A stretch of 9,605 bases of DNA from Actinomycetota bacterium (GTDB lineage Bacteria; Actinomycetota; Acidimicrobiia; Acidimicrobiales; CADCSY01), in contig JACOTK010000040.1 in assembly GCA_016178435.1 (NCBI GenBank), positions 1 to 9,605 of the forward strand, written 5' to 3'. Below, one piece after another: positions 1 through 6,562 of this stretch (position 1 is its first letter; each line of letters begins with the position of its first letter). The translations under genes were made by a program, and so were the position numbers. The notes under the pieces were generated by a model that was not told the origin of the DNA, searched no databases, and saw nothing but the letters and a program-made list of their open reading frames with translations.

Positions 1-1
1 C

Positions 2-196
2 GCCATCGAGACCTGCGCGGCGAAGGCGTCCGGGGGGGTCGACCCGCAGAACATCTTCTTCTTCGTCCCGGGCAAGGGCAAGGTCATCGACGAGTTGGCG
101 CCCGGGCCCCACTGCGCCATGGCCGTGCTCACCCCGGTGGAGGGAACGACGAACAGCGGCCCCCAATCCGTGAAGTGGTGCTTCAAGGTCGCCTGA
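2..196 (+). CDS. C-terminal end of an unidentified protein (partial, 5' end outside window)
   Basis: This frame is open from the window edge to a TGA at 194-196 and gives 64 residues ending in WCFKVA. Nearly every codon ends in G or C, as in the certain genes of this window, which supports real coding. The fragment has three cysteines (residues 5, 38 and 60 of the visible part), a hydrophobic NIFFFVPGKGK stretch and a Gly/Pro/Thr-rich middle. Spaced cysteines would suit a secreted, disulfide-bonded protein, but no signal peptide or domain is visible, so this is a guess. It converges with ligA. The 53 bases between the two ends show only a weak 4-bp hairpin near 234-246 and no convincing terminator. 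I do not recognise the family. Confidence 0.6.
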   Translation, partial: AIETCAAKASGGVDPQNIFFFVPGKGKVIDELAPGPHCAMAVLTPVEGTTNSGPQSVKWCFKVA

Positions 197-249
197 CCGC
201 TCATGTCTGGGATTCGCCTACATCGCGGAGACGGGCCGTTCCCGAGTGC

Positions 250-456
250 TCAGCTCGGCAGCTCGCCCGTCTCGATCAGCCGCACGAAGGCCGACTCCTC
301 GATGACCGGGACGCCGAGCTGAGTGGCCTTGGCCAGTTTCGAGGCACCCGGGGCCTCGCCGACGACGACGGCGGTGGTCTTTGCCGAGACGCTTCCGGGC
401 GACCTGCCGCCGCGGGACTTGATGGCCTCTTCGGCCTCATCGCGGCTGAAGCCCTT
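250..456 (-). pseudogene. ligA: Out-of-frame 3' remnant of ligA (second half of BRCT domain)
   Basis: Reading the minus strand from 456 gives 68 residues beginning KGFSRDEAEEAIKSRGG, continuing through SAKTTAVVVGE and GASKLAKATQLGVPVI, and ending TGELPS before a TGA at 250-252. This is the standard end of a bacterial LigA BRCT domain. The codon phase differs from the upstream ligA frame, and the segment normally lying between GIGEVIA and GFSRDEA is absent: the rest of the last hairpin region, the linker, and the first BRCT strand with its VVTGTL-type motif. From the usual protein length I estimate about 50 missing residues. The phase shift requires a net loss of 3k+1 bases. It could be a true deletion or an assembly or sequencing fault. 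Confidence 0.85.
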
Positions 457-2174
457 CGCGCAATAACCTCACCGATGCCCTCGACCTGGGCCAACTCCTC
501 GACGGACGCGCCGGCGATGCGATCGAGATGGCCGAACGCCAGCGCCAGGAGCTCCGCTCCCGTTGGGCCCAGGTGGCGAATGTTCAGCGCAAAGAGCAGG
601 TTGGCCAGAGGGCGCGTTCGTGAGGCATCGATCGCCTCGATCAGATTGCCCGCCGAGATCGACCCGAACCCCTCGAGGTCGATCAGATCGGCGACGCTCA
701 GGCGGTACAGGTCACTGGGGTCGGCGACCAGTCCGGCATCGAGCAGTTGAGCCGCTGTGCGCTCTCCGAGGTGCTCGATGTCCATGGCGGAGCGCGAACC
801 GAAGTGCACGAGGCGGGCCAGGCGTTGTGCGGGACAGTCGACGTTGATGCAAAAGGTGTCGCTCTCGCCCTCGTCTCGCACCAGCACCTCACCACAACGA
901 GGACATGATCGGGGGAAGGTCCAGGTGGGCAGGCCATCGGGCCGCTCGCTCAACACCGGCTTGACGACCTCGGGAATGACATCTCCCGCCTTGCGCACGA
1001 TCACCACGTCACCGGGTCGCACGTCCTTCGCCCGGACCTGGTCCTCGTTGTGCAGGGTCGCCTGGGAGACCGTCGAACCCGCGACCACGACAGGCTCGAG
1101 CTGGGCGAAGGGTGTCGCCCGACCGGTGCGCCCGATCGAGACCATGATCGAAAGCAGCCTCGTGGTCCGCTCCTCGGGCGGGAACTTGTAGGCGATGGCC
1201 CAGCGTGGGGCCTTCGAGGTCATGCCCAGCTCGGCGCGCAGCGCGAGGTCGTCGACCTTGACCACCACGCCGTCGATCTCGTAGTCGAGGTCGTGACGGT
1301 GCTCGAGCCAGTGCCGACAAAAGGTGCGGACACCGTCAAGCGAGTCGACCGTGCGAATCTCGGGGTTCACCGGAAGACCCAGATCCGCGAGCCAGGCGAG
1401 GGTTTCCGTGTGGGTGGCGAGACGTCGTCCGCCCGTGATCGCCCCGATGTCATAGGAGAACAGGGCCAGCTCACGACTTGCCGTGACCGAGGGGTCCTTC
1501 TGGCGCAACGAGCCCGCCGATGAGTTCCGCGGGTTCGCGAACAGCCGATCCCCCTTTGCCGCCTGGCGCTTGTTCAACGCGTCGAAGGCCGAGAGGGGCA
1601 TGTAGACCTCACCTCGGACCTCGATGAGCGTCGGGGCATCGCCGGTCAGCCGGTCGGGCACACTCGCGATCGTGCGCACATTCTCGGTGACGTCCTCACC
1701 GACCCGGCCGTCGCCTCGCGTTCCCGCCCGGACGTAGCGACCCCTCTCGTAGCGAAGCGACATCGCCACGCCGTCGATCTTCAACTCGCACACGAATGAT
1801 CCTGCCCGAGAGGCCCGGCGCCCCAGACGTTCGCCCCATGCATCGAGCTCCTCGAACGAAAAGGCGTTCTCCAGGGACATCATCGGAACCTCGTGCGCCA
1901 CCGGCGTGAAGAGCGACGACGGGGCGGCGCCAACCCGCTGGGTCGGCGAGTCCGGCGTCACCAGCTCCGGATGTGCAGCCTCCACGGCCAGCAGGCGACG
2001 CACGAGCGCGTCGAACTCGGCATCGGCGATCTCGGGGTCGTCCAGGTGGTAGTAGCGGTCGTTGTGGTAGGCGATCTCGGCCGTGAGCCGTGCTGCCAGG
2101 GACGCCGGGTCCTCGCCGAGCACATGGGCGGGACACGTGCAGGCGGACATGACTCCCAGACTATTGGCCGACAC
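276..2174 (-). CDS. ligA: NAD-dependent DNA ligase LigA, C-terminus disrupted
   Basis: LigA seals nicks in duplex DNA during replication and repair, using NAD+ to adenylate itself. Seen in order: the Ia domain with YHNDRYYHLDDP (about 37-47); the nucleotidyltransferase domain with catalytic lysine K132 in ELKIDG, plus RGEVYM and YEIDGVVVKV; an OB fold starting near VSIGRTGRATP (346-355); a four-cysteine zinc site (C424, C427, C442, C447); and helix-hairpin-helix repeats ending at VEGIGEVIA (564-572). After residue 572 the frame runs into about 60 Arg/Pro/Ser-rich residues unlike any ligase, while the BRCT end lies in another frame at 250-456. Family members are usually about 670-700 residues. 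The catalytic core is complete. The start is uncertain: GTG at 2174 is the longest choice. ATG at 2150 (residue 9) has GGGAG upstream but only 2 bases away. The gene is divergent from the membrane gene at 2222. Confidence 0.93.
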   Translation of the reverse strand: MSANSLGVMSACTCPAHVLGEDPASLAARLTAEIAYHNDRYYHLDDPEIADAEFDALVRRLLAVEAAHPELVTPDSPTQRVGAAPSSLFTPVAHEVPMMSLENAFSFEELDAWGERLGRRASRAGSFVCELKIDGVAMSLRYERGRYVRAGTRGDGRVGEDVTENVRTIASVPDRLTGDAPTLIEVRGEVYMPLSAFDALNKRQAAKGDRLFANPRNSSAGSLRQKDPSVTASRELALFSYDIGAITGGRRLATHTETLAWLADLGLPVNPEIRTVDSLDGVRTFCRHWLEHRHDLDYEIDGVVVKVDDLALRAELGMTSKAPRWAIAYKFPPEERTTRLLSIMVSIGRTGRATPFAQLEPVVVAGSTVSQATLHNEDQVRAKDVRPGDVVIVRKAGDVIPEVVKPVLSERPDGLPTWTFPRSCPRCGEVLVRDEGESDTFCINVDCPAQRLARLVHFGSRSAMDIEHLGERTAAQLLDAGLVADPSDLYRLSVADLIDLEGFGSISAGNLIEAIDASRTRPLANLLFALNIRHLGPTGAELLALAFGHLDRIAGASVEELAQVEGIGEVIARRASAAMRPKRPSSPAAAGRPEASRQRPPPSSSARPRVPRNWPRPLSSASRSSRSRPSCG

Positions 2175-2200
2175 CGATCGGCACCGCGCTCAGGCCTTTC

Positions 2201-2215
2201 GCCTCTTTCGGAGGC
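2201..2215 (+). promoter_or_regulatory. Ribosome binding site inside a small hairpin, for the TTG-started gene
   Basis: GGAGG at 2210-2214 lies 7 bases before the TTG at 2222. It is the best Shine-Dalgarno match in the 47-base ligA/membrane-gene spacer, and it decides the start over the in-frame ATG at 2258, which lacks one. The same bases form the right arm of an inverted repeat, GCCTC (2201-2205), loop TTTCG, GAGGC (2211-2215), so an mRNA hairpin could partly cover the site. The hairpin is short, and any regulatory role is inference. Confidence 0.5.
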
Positions 2216-2221
2216 TCCTAC

Positions 2222-3238
2222 TTGGCCTTTCGTCCGTTCCTGAGTCAATCTCGACGGATGATCTCGACCCGCGGCATCCAGTGGCTGTTGCGCGTCGGCT
2301 GGGTCGTCCTGCCGTTCATCGCGGGACCGACGTTGGCCGACGCACTCCATGACTGGTCCGTGCCGCTTCGCACGACGGCTTCGGTCGGGCTGTGGGTTGC
2401 GTGGACGTTGGCCGTGGGGGCGGTGCTGATCCCCGGCACACCCGGTCTCGTGATGCTGCGGGTCATCGCCCTCGGCGCCCCGGTGGTGAGCGTCGCCGCA
2501 CTCGTGGATCAGTCGGCCGGTCCCCTCGGGCCCGCCTTCGCCGCTGCGGTTGCCCTGCTGGCGTTCACCCCTCAGATCGGCGAGATCGCGATCAACGCCG
2601 GCTCCTACGGTGACGAGAGGCGCTACATGTTGCGTCCACCCGGCGCCCTGTACCTGGGCCCCCTGCTGGTGGCCTGGGTGCTGATCGCCCTGGCCGTGAC
2701 CGCCGGGCCGCTGCTGCTCGCCGACCGACGGTGGGTGGCCGGGGGGCTCTCGATCGCCGTGGGAGCGCCCGTGGTGGCCATCCTGATTCGCGCCTTTCAC
2801 GGCCTGTGCCAACGTTGGATCGTCTTCGTGCCGGCCGGGGTCGTGCTCAAGGACCACCACGCCGTCGTCGACCCGGTGCTCTTTCGTCGCTCGGAGATCG
2901 AGCTGTTGCACCCAGCCCCCGTGGGCACGGACGCCGTCAACCTGACCAGCCACTCGCCGGGCCTCGCACTGGAGCTTCGCCTGCGGGAGAAGGTTCCCAT
3001 GCTGCGCGTGATGCCGGGCCGACAGGCTGCGCAGCCCGGCAAGGCGGCTCGACTCCTCTTCACCCCGACTCGACCCGGAGCCGTGCTGGAGGCGGCAAGT
3101 GCCCATCGGGTGTGCGTGGACCCCGCCGCGGTTGCCCACGTCGATGACCTCGATTCGCATGACGACATGCATGACGACGACGAGTCCGAGTCCGAGCTCG
3201 GGGTGGCGGTGGCGGTGGAGGATCAGGTCGAGGACTGA
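2222..3238 (+). CDS. Multi-pass membrane protein with acidic, His-containing tail, function unknown
   Basis: This is a 338-residue protein. Hydrophobic segments suggest about six membrane spans, near residues 20-38, 53-71, 76-96, 102-118, 143-166 and 172-192. A soluble C-terminal part of about 145 residues follows, opening with RWIVFVPAGVVLKDHH. A conserved-looking loop, GSYGDERRYMLRPP (127-140), lies before span five. The last 35 residues are strongly acidic with several histidines (306-325). No signal peptide is evident. The start is TTG at 2222, chosen for its GGAGG ribosome binding site; ATG at 2258 would remove 12 residues. It is divergent from ligA, and its last 16 bases overlap the end of mnmA on the other strand. 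GC-rich third positions match its neighbours, so there is no sign of transfer. I do not recognise a family. A PH-like or small beta-rich C-terminal domain is only a guess. Confidence 0.8.
   Translation: MAFRPFLSQSRRMISTRGIQWLLRVGWVVLPFIAGPTLADALHDWSVPLRTTASVGLWVAWTLAVGAVLIPGTPGLVMLRVIALGAPVVSVAALVDQSAGPLGPAFAAAVALLAFTPQIGEIAINAGSYGDERRYMLRPPGALYLGPLLVAWVLIALAVTAGPLLLADRRWVAGGLSIAVGAPVVAILIRAFHGLCQRWIVFVPAGVVLKDHHAVVDPVLFRRSEIELLHPAPVGTDAVNLTSHSPGLALELRLREKVPMLRVMPGRQAAQPGKAARLLFTPTRPGAVLEAASAHRVCVDPAAVAHVDDLDSHDDMHDDDESESELGVAVAVEDQVED
3182..3219 (+). repeat. Short tandem hexamer repeats in coding tail
   Basis: GAGTCC is repeated twice plus GAG at 3182-3196 (encoding ESESE). It is followed by GGTGGC-type hexamers at about 3202-3219 (encoding VAVAV). 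They sit in the acidic tail of the unknown membrane protein, just before its overlap with mnmA. The hexamer unit keeps the frame, so copy-number change would only lengthen or shorten the tail. Confidence 0.5.
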
Positions 3239-4323
3239 GCCGCCTCGGACCTCGCCCGTCGGGCCACCCCGCCGACGATGACCTCGTCGTTGCGATACAA
3301 CACGACGCTCTGACCGGCCGCTATGCGTCGGGAGGGCTTGTCGAAACGCACGGTGGCGGTCATCGGGTCGAAGGTGGCCGCAACGGGCTCGCCGTGCGCG
3401 CTGCACTGTGCGAGGACAGGAAAGGCCTCTGCGGGAACGGGAGACGCCACGTCCGGATCGGGCGCATGCTCATCGCCGACCCAGCACAACGTGGACAGCG
3501 TGACCTCGTCGGTCAACAAGCCCTCGGCCACGTCCACCACGACCCTCGCTGCCGCCACATCGACGTCGACGACGTATCGGGGAACCCCACCGCCCGCCAG
3601 ACCGAGACCCTTGCGCTGCCCCACGGTGACCAACTCGACCGCCGTCACCGTGGCGAGTTCTCGACCCGCCGTGTCGACCACGGTCGCGGGCGTGAAGGAA
3701 AGCCGCTCGGCGAGAAACTGCTCCCGACCGCCCTGCGAGGTGATGAAACAGACATCCTGGCTGTCCGGCTTGGACGCCGTACGCAAACCGAGGGCCGTTG
3801 CCCGCCGGCGCACCTCGAGCTTGGTCAGGCGACCGACGGGCAACAACGTGCGGGCCAACTGCGCCTGGCCCAGCATGTACAGCACGTAGCTCTGATCCTT
3901 CGCCCTGTCCGCACCCCGCCGCAGATGCCACCGAGTGCCCTCGTGGGCCACCACCGCATGGTGTCCCGTGGCAACGGCATCGAAGCCGAGTGCGTCGGCG
4001 CGCTGCAACAGACGATCGAACTTGAGCGAACGATTGCACTCGATGCAGGGGTTGGGCGTCTCACCCGCGGCGTGCGAGGCGACGTAGGGGCCGACGACCG
4101 AGGCATCGAAGTCGTCACCGAAGTTGAACACGAAATGATCGATGCCCAGCTGCTGGGCCACCCGCCGTGCGTCATCGACATCGGCCACCGAGCAACAACC
4201 GGTGTCACTGGCGCCACCCCACAGGCGCATGGTGCAGCCCGTGACCTCGTGACCCTCGTCGAGCAGCATCGCGGCCGCCACCGATGAGTCCACCCCGCCG
4301 CTCATCGCGCACAGCACCTTCAT
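3223..4323 (-). CDS. mnmA: tRNA-specific 2-thiouridylase MnmA
   Basis: MnmA activates U34 of tRNAs for Lys, Glu and Gln with ATP and replaces its 2-oxygen with sulfur delivered as a persulfide. The 366-residue length is typical. The N-terminus carries the PP-loop ATP motif SGGVDSS (8-14). The two catalytic cysteines are C96 in NPCIECN and C192 in DSQDVCFI, equivalent from memory to C102 and C199 of E. coli. KFDRLL (101-106), ATGHHA (118-123) and KDQSYVLY (142-149) are family signatures, and GQRKGLG marks the start of the C-terminal beta domains. The start is ATG at 4323, with AGGA 7 bases upstream. It lies 46 bases after the cysteine desulfurase, a natural sulfur donor, so the two are probably co-transcribed. 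Its stop lies inside the convergent membrane gene (16-base overlap), leaving no room for a separate terminator. Confidence 0.97.
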   Translation of the reverse strand: MKVLCAMSGGVDSSVAAAMLLDEGHEVTGCTMRLWGGASDTGCCSVADVDDARRVAQQLGIDHFVFNFGDDFDASVVGPYVASHAAGETPNPCIECNRSLKFDRLLQRADALGFDAVATGHHAVVAHEGTRWHLRRGADRAKDQSYVLYMLGQAQLARTLLPVGRLTKLEVRRRATALGLRTASKPDSQDVCFITSQGGREQFLAERLSFTPATVVDTAGRELATVTAVELVTVGQRKGLGLAGGGVPRYVVDVDVAAARVVVDVAEGLLTDEVTLSTLCWVGDEHAPDPDVASPVPAEAFPVLAQCSAHGEPVAATFDPMTATVRFDKPSRRIAAGQSVVLYRNDEVIVGGVARRARSEAAQSST

Positions 4324-4373
4324 CGGTCCATCCTCATGGTCCGAACGTCCTCATGGCTCCGACCGACCGTCAT
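4320..4373 (-). other. Possible 17-codon coupling frame between cysteine desulfurase and mnmA
   Basis: An ATG at 4373 overlaps the desulfurase stop as ATGA. The frame encodes MTVGRSHEDVRTMRMDR and stops with a TGA whose first two bases belong to the mnmA ATG (ATGA again). It fills the 46-base spacer exactly and could let ribosomes pass from one gene to the next. There is no clear Shine-Dalgarno of its own, and such a frame can arise by chance in a spacer this short, so I offer it only as a candidate. Confidence 0.25.
4331..4334 (-). promoter_or_regulatory. Ribosome binding site of mnmA
   Basis: The minus strand reads AGGA here, 7 bases before the ATG at 4323. The same AGGA follows a second CCATGAGGA copy about 20 bases further upstream (4349-4357), so the spacer carries two near-identical CCATGAGGA words; only the nearer one is well placed. 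Confidence 0.6.
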
Positions 4374-5518
4374 GGTCGAACGGCCAGTGGGCTGCGATCC
4401 CGCAGTCGGCCGACCAGAGCGGGAATGACCTCCAGCGCGCGATCGACATCGGCCTCGGACGTCGTCCATCCGAGTGAAAGTCGTAGCGAGCCGAGCGCCA
4501 ACTCGGGGGAAACGCCCATCGCACGCAAGACGTGCGATGGCTCCATCGCTCCGCTCGCGCACGAGGAGCCGGCGGTCGCACACACACCGGCCTGATCCAT
4601 CAGGACCAGCAGCGCCTCGGTCTCGATGTCGGCCAACAGCAACGAGCACGAGCCTGCCACCTTGTTCGAGCGATCGCCCGACTCCGTGCAGCCGGCGACC
4701 GTCGAGGTCAGCCCATCGGCCAATCGATCACGTAGACGGGTGACCCGGGCGACCGTCAGGGCTCGCTCGCGCACCGTGGCCCGCAACGCAGCGGCCATGC
4801 CGACGATGCCGGCCACGTTCTGGGTGCCGCTTCTCCGCTCGCGCTCCTGTCCGCCACCTCGCAACAGCGGGGTCAGCGTGATGCCCTCTCGTACGGCGAG
4901 GGCGCCCACCCCCTGGGGTCCACCGAACTTGTGGGCACTCAAGGCCAACAGGTCCACCTCTGCGGCAAGGTCGGCGACGTCGAGCCACGAGATGGCCTGG
5001 ACCACATCGCTGTGCACCACGGCGCCCGGGGCGTGCTCACGTGCAAGGCGCACCACCTCGCCCACGGGCTGGATCGTCCCGACCTCGTTGTTGGCGAGCA
5101 TCACGCTCACCAGGCAGACCTCGTCGTCGAGCGCCTCGACCAGCTCGTCCAGATCGAGGCGACCTCCGGGGTCGACGCCCACGGTCCTTCCCCCGAGCGC
5201 CTCGACGGCGTGCAACACCGCATGGTGCTCCACCGCGCTGCATACGACGGCGCCTCGCCGTTGGCCGACGACCCCCGTGACCGCCAGGTTGTCGGCCTCG
5301 GTTCCGCCGCTGGTGAACACGATCTCACGAGGCATGCGCCCCAGGCACTCGGCGACCACATCGCGCGCCTCGTCGATCGCCTTGCGCGCCGCTCGGGCGA
5401 GGGCATGGCTGCCGGAGGGATTCCCGTAGCGCTCACGCAACCACGGAACCATGGCATCGAATGCATCAGGCCTCACCGGCGTCGTCGCCGCATGATCGAG
5501 ATAGGTCGTCGTCACCAC
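4370..5518 (-). CDS. iscS: Cysteine desulfurase (IscS/NifS class, PLP-dependent)
   Basis: The enzyme converts L-cysteine to alanine and carries the sulfur as an enzyme persulfide for tRNA thiolation and Fe-S cluster assembly. The 382-residue length is normal. Visible motifs: YLDHAATTP at the N-terminus (6-14), GNPSGSHALA (32-41), FTSGGTEADN (68-77), the cofactor-stacking histidine H98 in EHH, ANNEVGTIQP (142-151), the PLP lysine K197 in SAHKFGGPQG, RSGTQN (229-234), and the persulfide cysteine C320 in GSSCASGAMEPSHVL. The start is GTG at 5518, directly abutting GGGGAG; a second GTG follows at 5515, and an in-frame TAG lies just upstream. Tight spacing to mnmA (46 bases downstream) and to the RDD gene (23 bases upstream) suggests one operon. 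The iscS symbol follows the iscS-mnmA pairing in actinobacteria; NifS-like is an equally fair name. Confidence 0.95.
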   Translation of the reverse strand: MVTTTYLDHAATTPVRPDAFDAMVPWLRERYGNPSGSHALARAARKAIDEARDVVAECLGRMPREIVFTSGGTEADNLAVTGVVGQRRGAVVCSAVEHHAVLHAVEALGGRTVGVDPGGRLDLDELVEALDDEVCLVSVMLANNEVGTIQPVGEVVRLAREHAPGAVVHSDVVQAISWLDVADLAAEVDLLALSAHKFGGPQGVGALAVREGITLTPLLRGGGQERERRSGTQNVAGIVGMAAALRATVRERALTVARVTRLRDRLADGLTSTVAGCTESGDRSNKVAGSCSLLLADIETEALLVLMDQAGVCATAGSSCASGAMEPSHVLRAMGVSPELALGSLRLSLGWTTSEADVDRALEVIPALVGRLRDRSPLAVRP

Positions 5519-5541
5519 CTCCCCAGGCTACGGCCTCGACC

Positions 5542-6495
5542 TCAGGTGGGAGCGCTGAAGCCGTCGCCGGGGCCGGCAGGATCCGCAGGGGCGGTCGAGG
5601 GCGGCGGCTCGGGGGACGCAACGAGGTCGGCGGGGGACGCGGGGTTCGCAGCGACCCACACCGAACCCGAGGTCGCCGGCACCGGAGCCCCCGACGCGTC
5701 GGGGGCTGCACGATCGGCCCACGTGGCGGCCGGCTGCTGGGGCCAGGCCTGCGCCCCGGAGGCGCCTGCGGTCTGTTGGCATGCCGAAAGCACCGAGACG
5801 AGAAAGGTCTCGGGGTGCATGTCGGCGGGAGGCGACACCTTGAGGCGCCGGGCGGCAGCGGTTCCGAACTTGACGGCAAGCTCCCACCGGACCTCGGGTG
5901 AGAAGTCCTGCACCCGCAGGAGGAAGGACCTGATGGCCTGGTGCATCTCGTTGTCGACCCGGCTCACATCGAGCGTGCGGGTGAAATCCTCGGAGCCCGA
6001 GTGAGGGATGAACGCCACGGGCACGGCGGTTCGACCGACGACCTGGCGTGAACGGATCACGAGCGTGCCGGCGGCCATGTCGCCGAGTCGGCGTCCGTCG
6101 CTGCTCGCGAGCACCGACACCACCGCTGCCATGCCGGCCGTCAGCTGAAAATCGATCAATCCCACAAAGGCACGGATGGCTGCATGCCGAAAGCGGATGG
6201 GCGCCCCCTGCGAGGTGACCACACGCAGGCCCATGACGGACTTGCCGATCGTTCGCCCGCGCCACAGGGTCTCCGACACGATGGGGTAACCGAACAGGAT
6301 GAGCGGCGTCCCGATTGCCATAACGACAAGGACGAAGGTCCCGGAGTCGTCACCGAGGGCTGCGATGCCCAGAGCGGCCATCAACCCGCCGAAGAGCATC
6401 GCCATGACCACGAGGTCGATCAGCGTGGCAAGAACCCGAGAGCCGAGACCTGCCGTGTCGAGATGAAGCTCGACGGCCTCGGGGGTGACCAGCAT
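5542..6495 (-). CDS. RDD family membrane protein with Pro/Ala-rich C-terminal tail
   Basis: This 317-residue protein begins MLVTPEAVELHLDTAGLGSR. The RDD signature is present: R20 and D27 in SRVLATLIDL, and D139 in RRLGDMAAGT, with TLWRGRTIGKSVMGLRV (77-92) between. Membrane segments lie near 22-46, 53-75 and 108-130. After about residue 150 comes a soluble region (MHQAIRSFLLRVQDF, then PEVRWELAVKFG) and then a disordered Ala/Pro/Ser tail of about 75 residues. Start choice: ATG at 6495 has AGGA 7 bases upstream. The frame stays open to 6588, but the upstream ATGs lack a good site, and the one at 6564 would overlap the spoIIM start. RDD proteins are membrane proteins of broad and mostly unsettled function. 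Here it belongs to the moxR/DUF58/spoIIM neighbourhood and lies 23 bases before the cysteine desulfurase, so it may lead that operon. Confidence 0.88.
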   Translation of the reverse strand: MLVTPEAVELHLDTAGLGSRVLATLIDLVVMAMLFGGLMAALGIAALGDDSGTFVLVVMAIGTPLILFGYPIVSETLWRGRTIGKSVMGLRVVTSQGAPIRFRHAAIRAFVGLIDFQLTAGMAAVVSVLASSDGRRLGDMAAGTLVIRSRQVVGRTAVPVAFIPHSGSEDFTRTLDVSRVDNEMHQAIRSFLLRVQDFSPEVRWELAVKFGTAAARRLKVSPPADMHPETFLVSVLSACQQTAGASGAQAWPQQPAATWADRAAPDASGAPVPATSGSVWVAANPASPADLVASPEPPPSTAPADPAGPGDGFSAPT

Positions 6496-6562
6496 GGGTC
6501 GTTCCTGCACGGGAGCCAGCATACCGATGGCCGGGTTCGCCGGTGAGTACGGTAGGTCCAGC
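6496..6562. promoter_or_regulatory. Divergent promoter region between RDD gene and spoIIM
   Basis: The 67 bases between the two chosen starts must drive both genes unless transcription comes from further inside them. On the minus strand TATGCT (6523-6518) is a good -10-like hexamer. It would give a leader of about 16 bases containing the AGGA (6506-6503) ahead of the RDD ATG. On the plus strand TACGGT (6548-6553) is -10-like and lies close to the spoIIM ATG, which would imply a very short or leaderless message. No convincing -35 element is visible for either. The assignment is by position and hexamer resemblance only. Confidence 0.35.
6503..6506 (-). promoter_or_regulatory. Ribosome binding site that fixes the RDD gene start
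   Basis: AGGA on the minus strand lies 7 bases before the ATG at 6495. No comparable site precedes the in-frame ATGs at 6522 and 6564, so it favours the 317-residue form. Confidence 0.55.

Noticed and set aside
197..249. Rho-independent terminator between the convergent gene ends
   Set aside because: Only a 4-bp stem with no T-run is visible.
276..455. The 60-residue Arg/Pro/Ser-rich C-terminus of the ligA frame as a new functional domain
   Set aside because: The same bases in another phase encode the canonical BRCT end, so the tail is an out-of-frame reading, although it would be translated if the deletion is real.
440..475. Programmed ribosomal frameshifting in ligA
   Set aside because: There is no slippery sequence, and a shift alone would not restore the missing segment of about 50 residues.
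2167..2182. Inverted repeat GCCGA...TCGGC near the ligA start as an operator
   Set aside because: Five base pairs with a 6-base loop is common by chance at this GC content, and nothing else supports a binding site.
1958..3406. A 482-codon open frame on the minus strand spanning the ligA 5' end, the spacer and the whole unknown membrane gene
   Set aside because: It is antisense to the membrane gene and overlaps ligA and mnmA; its translation is rich in Arg, Gly, His and Gln without any domain, as expected from the complement of GC-rich coding DNA.
4931..6004. A 357-codon plus-strand open frame opposite the cysteine desulfurase and RDD genes
   Set aside because: Both opposite-strand genes have clear family motifs; this frame has none and is a mirror of their codon bias.
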